Of a DNA stretch of 64,000 nucleotides, positions 43,953 through 52,335 are shown in pieces. The notes beneath the pieces were generated by a model, which was not told where the DNA came from, made no database searches, and was given only the letters and a program-made list of their open reading frames with translations. How positions within the stretch are numbered: the first letter of the stretch is position 1; the number at the start of each line of letters is the position of its first letter. The position numbers and the translations under genes were made by a program. Source of the stretch: Candidatus Melainabacteria bacterium (GTDB lineage Bacteria; Cyanobacteriota; Vampirovibrionia; Obscuribacterales; Obscuribacteraceae); NCBI GenBank assembly GCA_017307165.1, contig JAFKGK010000007.1, positions 124,001 to 188,000 on the forward strand, written 5' to 3'.

Positions 43953-46145
43953 ATGACAGCGAGTCTGGGCTCCCGAGTATCGATTGTCACTAAGGCCAGA
44001 GAGTCTGCCGCCGAGCTATTTCTCAAGTCGGAGCAATTACTGCGTTTTCGCATTGCCTTTGCCCTGGTTTCGCTTGTCCTCTGCGTCGGTATCGCGACTC
44101 TGGCAGGTAGCGAGTTGGCCGTCGAAAAAGTCGCTGCCATCGTCGGTGGTGTCAGTATCTATAGCTTCATCGGCCTGGCCTTCATCGTCAAGCGCCTGCG
44201 CAATGAGACCGGCAAACTACGTGCATTTAACGCATTATTGATCACTCTGGATACCATGGCACTCACCTGCCTGGTGCATTTCACCCGTGGCATCGAGTCT
44301 GACCTCTACGTCCTCTATCTCTTGCCCATCCTGCTCTCCAGCTACACTTTTGGCAAGCGTGGCATTTACTTTAGCGCCTTGCTGGTGACTATCTCTTATA
44401 TAGGTCTGCTCGTCTTTGAAAATGCAGAGCTCTTGCCTTATGTGCTCTCCGCGCGCGAAGACAACGGCCTGGCCGCCGCATACTCCGGCAATCTCTGGCG
44501 GCGCATACTCGGCCGGGCTTTTTTCTTTGCATCTGTATCTTTGCTCTGGGCGCGCTTTTGCGACTATATGTCGCGTGTGGCGCGCAAGGGTGCCGAGCGC
44601 CTGCTCGAACAACTCGACGCCAACGAAAAACTCGTCGCAGACTCAGAAGCCCGCGCCAAGCGCGAAAGGCTGATCAACTCCATCAACAAGGCCGTGCGTA
44701 GCACCATCGAGACCGATAAGGTCTTTGAGATCGCCGTGATGCAACTGGCTCAGGCAGTCAAAGCCGATGTCGTGGCCATTGTGTGCATGCCCTTTGCCAA
44801 TCCTGTCTCCAACCCTTTTAGCAATCTTTATAAGAGTGGGGAAAAAGGCGGTGGCAGGAGACAAGAAGAGCTCGTCATCGTCGAGGAGACCACCGACAAA
44901 AAGAGCGATCAGACTTTTTTGCCGCCAAATCTCTGCATGTTTCTCCTGGGCCAAAAAGGGGCCTATGAAGTAGAGAAGGGTGAAAAAGTAAAGACCTTTA
45001 ACTTTACCGATCCGGCCGACAATCCGATGTTTGCCCCGGTCAAGAGCGAGTTGCAAAATATCGGGCTGCGCTCTCTGGTCGTGCAGCCGATGATGTATGG
45101 CGAGGTCAGCCGCGGCATCATCATCCTTGGCGATCGCGATGGTTATCGCAACTTTAATGAGTCCGACCTGGTCTTGACCAAGGTGGTCGCTGGTCAGGTG
45201 GCCGTGGCTATCGAGCATGCCAATCTAGTAGCCGAGCTGTCACGCAAAAACCGCGACCTCGTTGGCAAAAACATCAATCTCGACGCTAAAAATAGCGAGC
45301 TCAAGACCATGCAGTCGCAGTTGATCCATCACGAAAAGATGGCTTCGCTGGGTAGGCTTGTGGCTGGTATTGCGCACGAGCTAAACAATCCGATCAACTT
45401 TGTGCACGGCAACCTGCCCTATCTGAGGCAGTACGTCGACGAGCTCAAAAAAGTGATCGAGGCCATGGACCAAGTGCCCGAGGAGCATCGCAAGCCGGTA
45501 GAGGATCTCAAAAACAAGCTCAAATACGATTTTCTCGTGACTGATCTGGACAATATCATTGCCGACCTCAACGAAGGTGCAGAGCGGATCAGGCATATCA
45601 TCAAAAATCTCCGCTCTTTCTCCCGTCTCGATGAGGCCGAGCTCAAAGAAGCTTCCGTGCGGGAGGGGATCGAGTCGACGCTCAAGATCCTCTCGCAATA
45701 CTATGGCAAGGACAAAATCGCTGTGGGTGCCAATTTTGACGACTTGCCGCAGATTTTGTGCTATCCCGGCCAGCTCAATCAGGTCTGGATGAACCTCCTG
45801 GGCAATGCGGCTCAAGCCATGTCCCACCTGCCTGAACCGGTTTTGCAACTATCGGGCACCCTCGAGGGCGACTTTATCCTTGTATCGATAAAAGACTCAG
45901 GGACTGGAATTAAACCCGAAGTTCAGAGTAAAATCTTTGATCCGTTCTTTACTACCAAGCCGGTAGGACAGGGGACCGGATTGGGGCTCTCGATCTGCCA
46001 TTCGATCATCGAGAGGCATGGTGGCCAGATCTGGTTCGAATCACAAGAAAACAAAGGCACGACCTTTTTTGTGAGATTGCCTCTGGTAGCCCGTAAGCAA
46101 GAGCTCGAAAAAATCGGCGGCGATTTGTTTAGTGATCCGGATTGA
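43953..46145 (+). CDS. Sensor histidine kinase with membrane and GAF domains
   Basis: A 730-residue kinase. Residues 27-200 hold about six membrane segments, followed by a coiled coil and a GAF-like domain (about 235-430). The HisKA box MASLGRLVAGIAHELNNPIN has the phospho-acceptor His 475. The ATPase shows the N box NQVWMNLLGNAAQAM, DSGTGI and FFTTKPVGQGTGLGL. It lies 25 bases upstream of an HD-GYP response regulator, its probable partner. Likely senses an envelope or cytoplasmic signal; the ligand is unknown. Confidence 0.93.
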   Translation: MTASLGSRVSIVTKARESAAELFLKSEQLLRFRIAFALVSLVLCVGIATLAGSELAVEKVAAIVGGVSIYSFIGLAFIVKRLRNETGKLRAFNALLITLDTMALTCLVHFTRGIESDLYVLYLLPILLSSYTFGKRGIYFSALLVTISYIGLLVFENAELLPYVLSAREDNGLAAAYSGNLWRRILGRAFFFASVSLLWARFCDYMSRVARKGAERLLEQLDANEKLVADSEARAKRERLINSINKAVRSTIETDKVFEIAVMQLAQAVKADVVAIVCMPFANPVSNPFSNLYKSGEKGGGRRQEELVIVEETTDKKSDQTFLPPNLCMFLLGQKGAYEVEKGEKVKTFNFTDPADNPMFAPVKSELQNIGLRSLVVQPMMYGEVSRGIIILGDRDGYRNFNESDLVLTKVVAGQVAVAIEHANLVAELSRKNRDLVGKNINLDAKNSELKTMQSQLIHHEKMASLGRLVAGIAHELNNPINFVHGNLPYLRQYVDELKKVIEAMDQVPEEHRKPVEDLKNKLKYDFLVTDLDNIIADLNEGAERIRHIIKNLRSFSRLDEAELKEASVREGIESTLKILSQYYGKDKIAVGANFDDLPQILCYPGQLNQVWMNLLGNAAQAMSHLPEPVLQLSGTLEGDFILVSIKDSGTGIKPEVQSKIFDPFFTTKPVGQGTGLGLSICHSIIERHGGQIWFESQENKGTTFFVRLPLVARKQELEKIGGDLFSDPD

Positions 46146-46170
46146 TGTCAAACACTGATAGGGCAAGACG

Positions 46171-47286
46171 ATGAGACGGCACAAGATACTGGTAGTAGAT
46201 GACGAAGTACCCAACCTGCGCCTCTTGCGCCGCGTACTCTCTGCCGATCACGATATCATCGAAGCCCAGAGCGGAGCCGAAGCTCTCGAGATCCTCAAGG
46301 CCGAGGAGATCAGCCTGATCATCACCGACCAGCGCATGCCCGCTATGACCGGCGTGCAGTTGCTAGAGCAATCGCTGTCCATCAGACCTGATGCGATCAA
46401 GATCTTGCTCACCGGCTACACCGATGTGCAGGCTCTTATAGATGCCATTAACGCAGGGCACGTCTACAAGTACATTCCCAAGCCCTGGGACGCCGAAGAA
46501 CTCAAGCTCACCGTGCGCCGGGCCCTCGAAAACTACGAGCTCAAAGAGAGCCACGATCAACTCGTGGTTGCCTTGCGCAATGCCTTGCTCGATCTGGAGG
46601 CCGTCTCTGTCGGCACCATACGTGCCCTGGCCGATGCTCTCGACGCTAAATGCGACTACACGGCCGGCCACTCTGTCCGCGTCAGCCGTATCTCGGTCCT
46701 GATCGGACGCGAGCTTGGCTTGAGCGATGAGCTATTGCGCGACATCGAGCTTGGCGGCATCTTGCACGACATCGGCAAGATCGGCGTGCCGGAGTCTATC
46801 TTGTGGAAGGCAGAGGCTCTTACACCCGAAGAACGCGAGATCATGTCCAAGCACCCGGTGACTTCTGCCGAGATCATTGGCGACCTCAAGGGGCTCTTGC
46901 GTGCACGCGAGTACGTGCGCCATCACCACGAGCACTATAACGGCCAGGGTTATCCCTCTGGTCTGTCAGGCAAAGAAATCCCGATCGGTGCGAGCATTAT
47001 CCTCGTCTCCGATGCTTATGATGCCATGACCACCGATCGTCCCTATCGCAAGGCCATTGGTCACCAGAAGGCAATCGAGGAGCTTTCCAAGCAATCAGGC
47101 AATCAGTTTGATCCCGAGATCGTCGACGCCCTCATGCGCGTTTTAGAAAAAGCCGGTCACGAGATCGACAAATTGATCCAGGAAGAGTTTTCGCAGGGCT
47201 TTATCGGGCTCAATCTGCCTTCAGTAGATCCTGCAAAGACTGGTAAACGCTATCTGGAAGAAGTCGAACGCCGAGGCCGTCTGTAA
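46171..47286 (+). CDS. Response regulator with HD-GYP phosphodiesterase domain
   Basis: A 371-residue two-domain protein. The receiver (1-120) has the acidic pair at 10-11, the phospho-acceptor Asp 53 in IITDQRMP and Lys in YIPKPWD. The HD-GYP domain has H167, ILHDIGKIGVP (H199, D200), HHHEHYNGQGYP with GYP at 260-262, and LVSDAYDAMTTDRPYR. RpfG-like proteins of this type degrade cyclic-di-GMP when phosphorylated. Its last 77 bases are also coding on the opposite strand for the convergent GT9 gene. Confidence 0.94.
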   Translation: MRRHKILVVDDEVPNLRLLRRVLSADHDIIEAQSGAEALEILKAEEISLIITDQRMPAMTGVQLLEQSLSIRPDAIKILLTGYTDVQALIDAINAGHVYKYIPKPWDAEELKLTVRRALENYELKESHDQLVVALRNALLDLEAVSVGTIRALADALDAKCDYTAGHSVRVSRISVLIGRELGLSDELLRDIELGGILHDIGKIGVPESILWKAEALTPEEREIMSKHPVTSAEIIGDLKGLLRAREYVRHHHEHYNGQGYPSGLSGKEIPIGASIILVSDAYDAMTTDRPYRKAIGHQKAIEELSKQSGNQFDPEIVDALMRVLEKAGHEIDKLIQEEFSQGFIGLNLPSVDPAKTGKRYLEEVERRGRL

Positions 47287-48442
47287 AATGCCTGGCCGGC
47301 TCGTCGGCCGGTCGATCAGCTAGCACCTTAAAGTGCGGTTGGTCGGGAATGAGTTTTTGTGGATCGGTCGGACCAAAGAGTGCCACCATAGGCTTGTCGA
47401 GACCGACACCCACGTGCATCGGCGCCGAATCTACGCAGACCATGACGTCGACCAGATCGATGAGTGCCGCTAGATCTGCAAGACTCTTTGTCTTGCCGTT
47501 GGCATCGATGAGATTGAGCGGGGCACCACCGGTGGTGATGGTAGCCGTGCTGTGGCTTTCGCTGGTGCGGTTGTCGTTGTTGCGCTCAGGTGTGGAGACC
47601 CGCATGGAAAGCTCTTTGAGCAGGTCTTGTATGACCTCTTTGTCGTCCGGCCCGCCAGCAAGTATGACTCGAGTCTGCACTGGCAGATCACGTTGCTCCG
47701 AGAGACGCTCGATCAACTGTAGCCAGCATTTGCTCGGCCAGTGCTTGATGATGCCCTTGGATACGGCCATGCGACTGGTGCCAGGATGGATGAGGACTGT
47801 CTTGATGGGCCGATCGTCTTTGATCCCTGCTTCATTTCGCCTGTCGTCTAATCTTGCGTGCTCCTCTTTGAGCATTTCTCCCATATCTGCCTGGCTAGCC
47901 GCTTTGAGAGTGACACGCGGAGTCGACTTGGTAATGGTATCGGAGCCGATCTGTACTCTGGCATTGGCCTTGAGACGCAAAAAATTGGCGAGACCACGAG
48001 TGAGATCGTGGTACATGTCAGCGGCGTATTGATTGCGTTTTAGCTTGACCGGGTGCGTCAAGAGTCGCTTAAATAGCTTGCTTGTATAATATCCCACTCT
48101 AATGGGGATGCCGGACAGGTAGAGCAGCATTGCCACCATGGGTGAGGACCCCGATGATATGACCAGATCGTAGCGACCCTTGCGAATCAGCATGAGCAGC
48201 GAGGCCATGTCAAAGGGTGTCAGGGGTTGCTTTTTGATATCAAAAGTAATGATCTCGTCGATCAGGTCGGTGACTTGCTCGATGGACCGCGATCTGGGCT
48301 CGACCAGCAACGTGAGCTTGCTCTCAGGTAGCAGCTGCTTGATGGTGGCAAGGGTAGGCAAAAAGAGGACTTCGTCGCCGATGCCGCCGAAGTTGATCGT
48401 CAAAACATTTTTTGGGACGTATGAGTGCGTCTCGTCTGGCAT
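47210..48442 (-). CDS. Glycosyltransferase family 9 (heptosyltransferase-like)
   Basis: A 410-residue GT-B enzyme. Motifs LTINFGGIGDEVLFLPTL, VLIHPGTSRMAVSKGIIKHW and VCVDSAPMHVGVGLDKPMVALFGPTDPQKLIP match ADP-heptose:LPS heptosyltransferases. It carries a linker insert (about 235-300) rich in Asp, Arg and Thr. The start is uncertain: the ATG at 48442 begins at MPDETHSYVP and leaves room for the divergent promoter, while one at 48505 adds 21 residues. The 3' end overlaps the HD-GYP gene by 77 bases. Confidence 0.85.
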   Translation of the reverse strand: MPDETHSYVPKNVLTINFGGIGDEVLFLPTLATIKQLLPESKLTLLVEPRSRSIEQVTDLIDEIITFDIKKQPLTPFDMASLLMLIRKGRYDLVISSGSSPMVAMLLYLSGIPIRVGYYTSKLFKRLLTHPVKLKRNQYAADMYHDLTRGLANFLRLKANARVQIGSDTITKSTPRVTLKAASQADMGEMLKEEHARLDDRRNEAGIKDDRPIKTVLIHPGTSRMAVSKGIIKHWPSKCWLQLIERLSEQRDLPVQTRVILAGGPDDKEVIQDLLKELSMRVSTPERNNDNRTSESHSTATITTGGAPLNLIDANGKTKSLADLAALIDLVDVMVCVDSAPMHVGVGLDKPMVALFGPTDPQKLIPDQPHFKVLADRPADEPARHFTDGLGVRLLPDSVYQSLQDLLKAD

Positions 48443-48476
48443 GGTCGGGGGCTCGAGAAAATGGGATTCCTGGGAG

Positions 48477-48482
48477 TATAAT
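48477..48482 (+). promoter_or_regulatory. Possible -10 box ahead of the LCP gene
   Basis: TATAAT occurs 31 bases before the TTG start of the LCP gene. No good -35 is seen 16-18 bases upstream, so this is only a candidate; on the minus strand the same bases read TATTAT-like and could equally serve the divergent gene. Confidence 0.25.
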
Positions 48483-48513
48483 AGCCCAGAGCATTGGGTA
48501 TCCATAGAATAAA

Positions 48514-49746
48514 TTGAAAGCCAAGTCCTGGATTTATATTTTCATATTATGTGCGCTTGTAGGGGTAGGAGCCGCCTACACGGCCGTCTACCTGACCAGG
48601 CCCAACCTCCTGCCGCCGCAGTTGAGAATTGCTTCATTGAAAGATCCGACCACCATCCTCTTTTTAGGAGTGGACGTGGTCTATACCGAGCAAGGTCGGC
48701 GCAGCAAAAAAATAGATAAAGATGCTTTCACCGGCCGCTCCGACACCATCGTCGTCGGTCGCTTTGATCCGATCGCCAATACCATCCGCACTATTTCCAT
48801 CCCGCGTGACACCCAAGTCGAGATACCAAACAACGGCACGCAAAAGATAAACGCCGCAAACGCAATCGGTGGGCCGGCTCTGGCCAAGGTGACCGTGGAG
48901 AGATTTCTCGGGATCCCGATCGATCATTATGTAGTGCTAAACGTGCATGGTCTCGTGGACCTGGTCAACGAGCTCGGTGGCGTTACTCTCGAAGTGCCCA
49001 AAAAGATGGCTTACATGGATTGGACCGCCAAGCTCAAGATCGATCTGGAGCCGGGCGTGCACACTCTCACCGGTAATCAAGCGATGGGCTTTGTGCGCTT
49101 TAGGCATGATGCGCTCGGTGATATCGGTCGTGTGCAGAGGCAGGAGATCTTTTTGCGCGCCGTCCTGGACAAGGCAATCAATCCAACGTCCTGGCCGCAT
49201 GTGCCAAAGCTTTTGGAGATTGCACAAAATTATCTGGACAGTGACCTCAGTATGAGAGACATGATGGGCATTGCAAACTTTGTGCGTGGAGTGCCTAAGT
49301 CTAACCAGCTTTTAACAATGATGCCCGGATCGTTCACCAGCAGTGGTGACTGGTCGGTCGCGCGCTCTGATGTGCGGAGAATGGTGGCACGACTAAATGG
49401 TGCCAACTTTGTCGAGTCGAGTCGCGACGATATCCGGCTCAGCATCGAAAACAACAGCTCCGTCGAGGGCATGGGCTTTAGGCTCGCCAAGATCATGGGC
49501 ATCAAAGGCTACAAAAATGTAGTGGTGCTCAAATCCAATCTCGAATTATCTGAACCTGTCAAACGCACTCGGATATTCGCTCAAAAAGCCAATCCCGAAG
49601 ATGCGGGTTTAGTAAAAGTCGATCTGGGAAATATAGGTGATATCCACAACGTTAGCGTCGGCAATCTTGATAGCTCAGTGACCATCATTATAGGCGACGA
49701 TCTTGCTAAAAAAATCCAAGAGCAAGAAGCACTAGTACAACACTAA
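48514..49746 (+). CDS. LytR-CpsA-Psr (LCP) family protein
   Basis: A 410-residue protein from a TTG start with an N-terminal membrane segment (about 5-22). The LCP domain has TILFLGVD, GRSDTIVVGRFDPI, SIPRDTQVEI, KINAANAIGG and FVRFRHDALGDIGRVQRQ with the pyrophosphate-binding Arg/Asp residues. LCP enzymes ligate polyprenyl-linked glycopolymers to peptidoglycan. The last 110 residues resemble a LytR_C domain. Divergent from the GT9 gene. Confidence 0.93.
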   Translation: MKAKSWIYIFILCALVGVGAAYTAVYLTRPNLLPPQLRIASLKDPTTILFLGVDVVYTEQGRRSKKIDKDAFTGRSDTIVVGRFDPIANTIRTISIPRDTQVEIPNNGTQKINAANAIGGPALAKVTVERFLGIPIDHYVVLNVHGLVDLVNELGGVTLEVPKKMAYMDWTAKLKIDLEPGVHTLTGNQAMGFVRFRHDALGDIGRVQRQEIFLRAVLDKAINPTSWPHVPKLLEIAQNYLDSDLSMRDMMGIANFVRGVPKSNQLLTMMPGSFTSSGDWSVARSDVRRMVARLNGANFVESSRDDIRLSIENNSSVEGMGFRLAKIMGIKGYKNVVVLKSNLELSEPVKRTRIFAQKANPEDAGLVKVDLGNIGDIHNVSVGNLDSSVTIIIGDDLAKKIQEQEALVQH

Positions 49747-50055
49747 AGCTAATACGTAAAAGGATGTAGGAAACTGCTACGCTCTAAATAGGTAGTGGCA
49801 GTTTGCGGATATCCGCTAAATAAGCGGAAATTACGATGTCATGATTGTGCGAATCTGATATCTGGCGTACATTGTCGGTTGTGGGGATGAATTGTTTAGA
49901 CAATGTTATGTTTTCTCTTTGAAACATCCGCACACACGTAGTATTTCCTGGTGTACATTTGACGCACATGGAAATAAGACAAAGAGAGATTACACGCTTC
50001 TCACTGTTCTACTTGGTTTCCATTGGTATCTAGAAGTTCTAGAAAGGCAGGCGGC
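49747..50055. other. Intergenic interval with two hairpins
   Basis: This 309-base interval follows the LCP stop. An imperfect stem pairs AAACTGC (49771-49777) with GCAGTTT (49798-49804). A second one, TCCGCT/AGCGGA with a 5-base loop, lies at 49812-49828. Neither has a T run, so termination is possible but weak. The rest is A/T-rich and probably carries the promoter of the small gene at 50056; no clear -10/-35 pair is seen. Confidence 0.5.
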
Positions 50056-50277
50056 ATGATTCATTATGTTTACTCTACTCGCGGCGGCTACCTCTATTTG
50101 GTAGGCAAATACAACCAAATGCCCAAGGTTGATGGTATCAACGAGTTTGTTTTGTCAGTACCCGAAAAGACCTCGCAAACCCAGATCGACACCCTCGCTC
50201 ACAAGCGCTTTATGGACCACCTCAGACGTCCCCGCAAAGTGGCTACCACTCAGCACCGCGAACTCGCCGCCGTCTAA
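50056..50277 (+). CDS. Solitary 73-residue protein of unknown function
   Basis: A small basic protein (MIHYVYSTRGGYLYLVGK, then EFVLSVPEKTSQTQ and HLRRPRKVATTQHREL) with an aromatic strand-rich start and a basic helical end. I prefer the ATG at 50056, preceded by AAAGGCAGG; an in-frame TTG 33 bases upstream would add a basic stretch. A strong terminator follows at 50375. The gene stands alone with its own control elements, which is typical of a real small gene. No family recognised. Confidence 0.65.
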   Translation: MIHYVYSTRGGYLYLVGKYNQMPKVDGINEFVLSVPEKTSQTQIDTLAHKRFMDHLRRPRKVATTQHRELAAV

Positions 50278-50760
50278 TCGGAGCGGTTGGCAGACCAGAT
50301 GCCCGCAAATCTATAGGCTTGCTTGTAAGAGTCATTAATAGATCCAAAAGGCTAAATGATGAACAAATATTAAGCCGCTCTCAGTAATGAGGGCGGTTTT
50401 TTGTTATCGGCAATTAGCCCCTGGGCAATATCAAAACAACCAATTGAATCTTCTGCTGGGTGGATTCGGGTTTGAAAAAACAGACGGGGCTCATGGAGTC
50501 GGGCTTGTGTTGGGCTTGCCGGATTTGATGAGGGGTCTATAAAAGACCCAGCACCTTTTGCTCAAATCTATATAGAGCGATCGTTCGTAGCCACTGGCCG
50601 GATTATTATCGGTCGCGGTTGGGTCCAGGGGCGATCTATTTTAAGGAAAATATGGTGGCTGCCCTAGTGTTAGAGCAGTCTCAGGCGGGATAATATGGTT
50701 TATACGGCTTGCTACTGGGCAAGTTTGTAAGCAATGGGGCTTAATTGAGGGTCGTAAATA
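50278..50760. other. Intergenic interval before the pilin gene
   Basis: A 483-base interval. The left end has the terminator of the small gene (50375-50402). Further on are a perfect 6-bp hairpin GGGTCT-loop-AGACCC (50533-50549) and a 5-bp hairpin CTTGC/GCAAG (50708-50723). The pilin ribosome-binding site is probably GAGGG near 50748. I found no protein frame, no sigma-54 site and no recognisable riboswitch, although a long 5' region is likely given the strong expression expected of pilin genes. Confidence 0.5.
50375..50402 (+). terminator. Rho-independent terminator of the small gene
   Basis: CCGCTCTC (50375-50382) pairs over 8 bp (one G-U) with GAGGGCGG (50389-50396) around a six-base loop, followed by six T. 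It lies about 100 bases after the stop of the 73-residue gene. Confidence 0.9.
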
Positions 50761-51303
50761 ATGACTAAGCGGCGCAATGCTGTATTTACAGGGCGGAAAC
50801 CTCGCTCGAATAGGGGTTTTACTCTGATCGAGCTCTTGGTCGTCGTGATTATCATCGGTATCCTTGCTGCGATTGCGCTGCCAAACTTTGTGGGTGCGCA
50901 GGACAAGGCGAGGGAGGCGTCGGTTAAGGGCAATATGCGGACGGCGCAGATTGCGGCGGAAAGTTTTGCGACTGATCAAGGTAATTATCCAAGTAGTTCT
51001 GATGCTGGCGGTACCAGATATCAATCTTATTTTCCAGGTGGTGGCAATGATGGACAGACCATAGGTACCGCAAAAGGATTCGTCAATCCGTTGACTAATG
51101 TCGTGGAATTTCCAATCCTTGGCTCTATTTCTGATGTTCAAACCTTGAGACAGGGCGCTCCAGCCTCTATTGGAGGGGGACCTGGGCAAGTCATTTATTG
51201 CCCTCTCACTGCTCAAAACTCTTATGCCATTTTGGGCAATAACAAAAAATCAATTCCGTTAGCTGGACCAAACAATACAACCCTCGTATTTTCCAACCAA
51301 TAA
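50761..51303 (+). CDS. Type IV pilin-like protein (prepilin)
   Basis: A 180-residue prepilin. The leader MTKRRNAVFTGRKPRSNRG ends at the peptidase site G-FTLIELLVVVIIIGILAA, with Glu at +5 of the mature protein. The globular part has two Gly-rich loops and one Cys. Such proteins form type IV pili or pseudopili for twitching, adhesion or secretion. The TPR-like gene that follows begins at the next base after the stop, so they are expressed together. No other pilus assembly gene is in the window. Confidence 0.92.
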   Translation: MTKRRNAVFTGRKPRSNRGFTLIELLVVVIIIGILAAIALPNFVGAQDKAREASVKGNMRTAQIAAESFATDQGNYPSSSDAGGTRYQSYFPGGGNDGQTIGTAKGFVNPLTNVVEFPILGSISDVQTLRQGAPASIGGGPGQVIYCPLTAQNSYAILGNNKKSIPLAGPNNTTLVFSNQ

Positions 51304-52035
51304 TTGAACTCTTCTCAAAAGCTATCAGCGCCCGGGACCGCCATCAATCTGATGGCCCTGGGCCTTTTACTTTGTGGGCTTATTTACTCTAAGCAGATCG
51401 CGCGCCAGTTTCAAACGCCACCAGAAACCCAAATCTCCTTTGCAAGGATTCCCGCATTTGGTTTTGATCGCCTGAAGGCAGACCTGCTCTGGATTTCGTT
51501 CGTGCTATACATCGGTGACTCCGAACAACGCGCCAAAACTGGCTTAGTTGAGGCTCCATCCCGCCTCTCGAGCATCATCGATGCCGATCCCACACTCATG
51601 CCGCCATATTGGTTTGCCGCATTTACACTCGGTGGCGATCTCAAAAAACCCAGCGCCGCCGCGACCATCCTCGATCGAGGCATTCAAGCCAATCCAGACA
51701 ATTGGTATCTCTATTACATCGCCGGTTTCAATCAATATCTCTGGGCACACGATGAGGTTCGAGCCAGCAAATACTACGCAAAGGCCGCAACGCTGCCCGG
51801 CGCCCCGGATTGGATGATGCGTCAGGCTCAGATTCTGCGCGCGCAGATACCATCTACTCTCAAGCGCATCAATGTATTGGAAAGCATCTTGGAGACCGGT
51901 AGAGGGGGAGTAGATTTGAGCAAAGTAAAAGCCGAGCTCATCAAGCTCTACACCCATGTCTTGCAGACCACGCCAAATCAAAAGCAAAAAGATGCGATGG
52001 CCGAAAGGCTCAGAGAGTTGCAGGTCTCAAAGTAG
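51304..52035 (+). CDS. Anchored TPR-like protein partnered with the pilin
   Basis: A 243-residue protein from TTG immediately after the pilin stop. One membrane segment (about 13-29) is followed by helical repeats that look TPR-like (LMPPYWFAAFTLGG, NPDNWYLYYIAGFNQYLW, ASKYYAKAATLPGAPDWM). The blocks FGFDRLKADLLWISFVLYIGD resemble anchored scaffolds found in other bacteria next to pilins. Probably a periplasmic or cytoplasmic pilus-assembly helper; this is inferred from position. Confidence 0.65.
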   Translation: MNSSQKLSAPGTAINLMALGLLLCGLIYSKQIARQFQTPPETQISFARIPAFGFDRLKADLLWISFVLYIGDSEQRAKTGLVEAPSRLSSIIDADPTLMPPYWFAAFTLGGDLKKPSAAATILDRGIQANPDNWYLYYIAGFNQYLWAHDEVRASKYYAKAATLPGAPDWMMRQAQILRAQIPSTLKRINVLESILETGRGGVDLSKVKAELIKLYTHVLQTTPNQKQKDAMAERLRELQVSK

Positions 52036-52335
52036 GGTAGCCATATCTCTTTTTTGGATTGGCCAGGCAAGTCAAAAAAACGGTGACAACCGGTGACAAC
52101 TGGTGACGAAGTCGTCGCCACTTGTACATTGTTGTCGCCGATTTTTGCCCCTCCAAACCATTTTCAAAAACAAGACATACCCCCGGCGCCTCTCAAAACA
52201 GCCCGCCGCAACCCAAAATCCATCCACCCTGGCCACAAACCCTTAAACAACTCCAAGCCTCGAGATAAATAGTTCAGACCTCTCTACAATGAGATTTGAG
52301 ACTCAAGTAAAAAAACGCACGGAGCAAACTGCATC
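52036..52335. other. Intergenic interval with nested repeats
   Basis: A 300-base interval after the pilin operon. It begins with two direct 10-bp copies of CGGTGACAAC (52081-52090 and 52091-52100) and a related third unit, which take part in the terminator at 52091-52146. The remainder is C- and A-rich with no gene or RNA that I recognise. The MBL gene begins at 52336. Confidence 0.5.
52091..52146 (+). terminator. Nested hairpin terminator of the pilin operon
   Basis: Outer stem CGGTGACAAC (52091-52100) with GTTGTCGCCG (52131-52140), 10 bp with one G-U pair. Inner stem TGGTGACGA (52101-52109) with TCGTCGCCA (52112-52120), 9 bp with one G-U. Five T follow the outer stem. The two stems are built from copies of the same 10-bp unit in direct and inverted orientation. 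Confidence 0.75.

Noticed and set aside
50403-50760. GEMM (cyclic-di-GMP) riboswitch before the pilin gene
   Set aside because: I looked because pilin genes often have one, but the core motif is absent.
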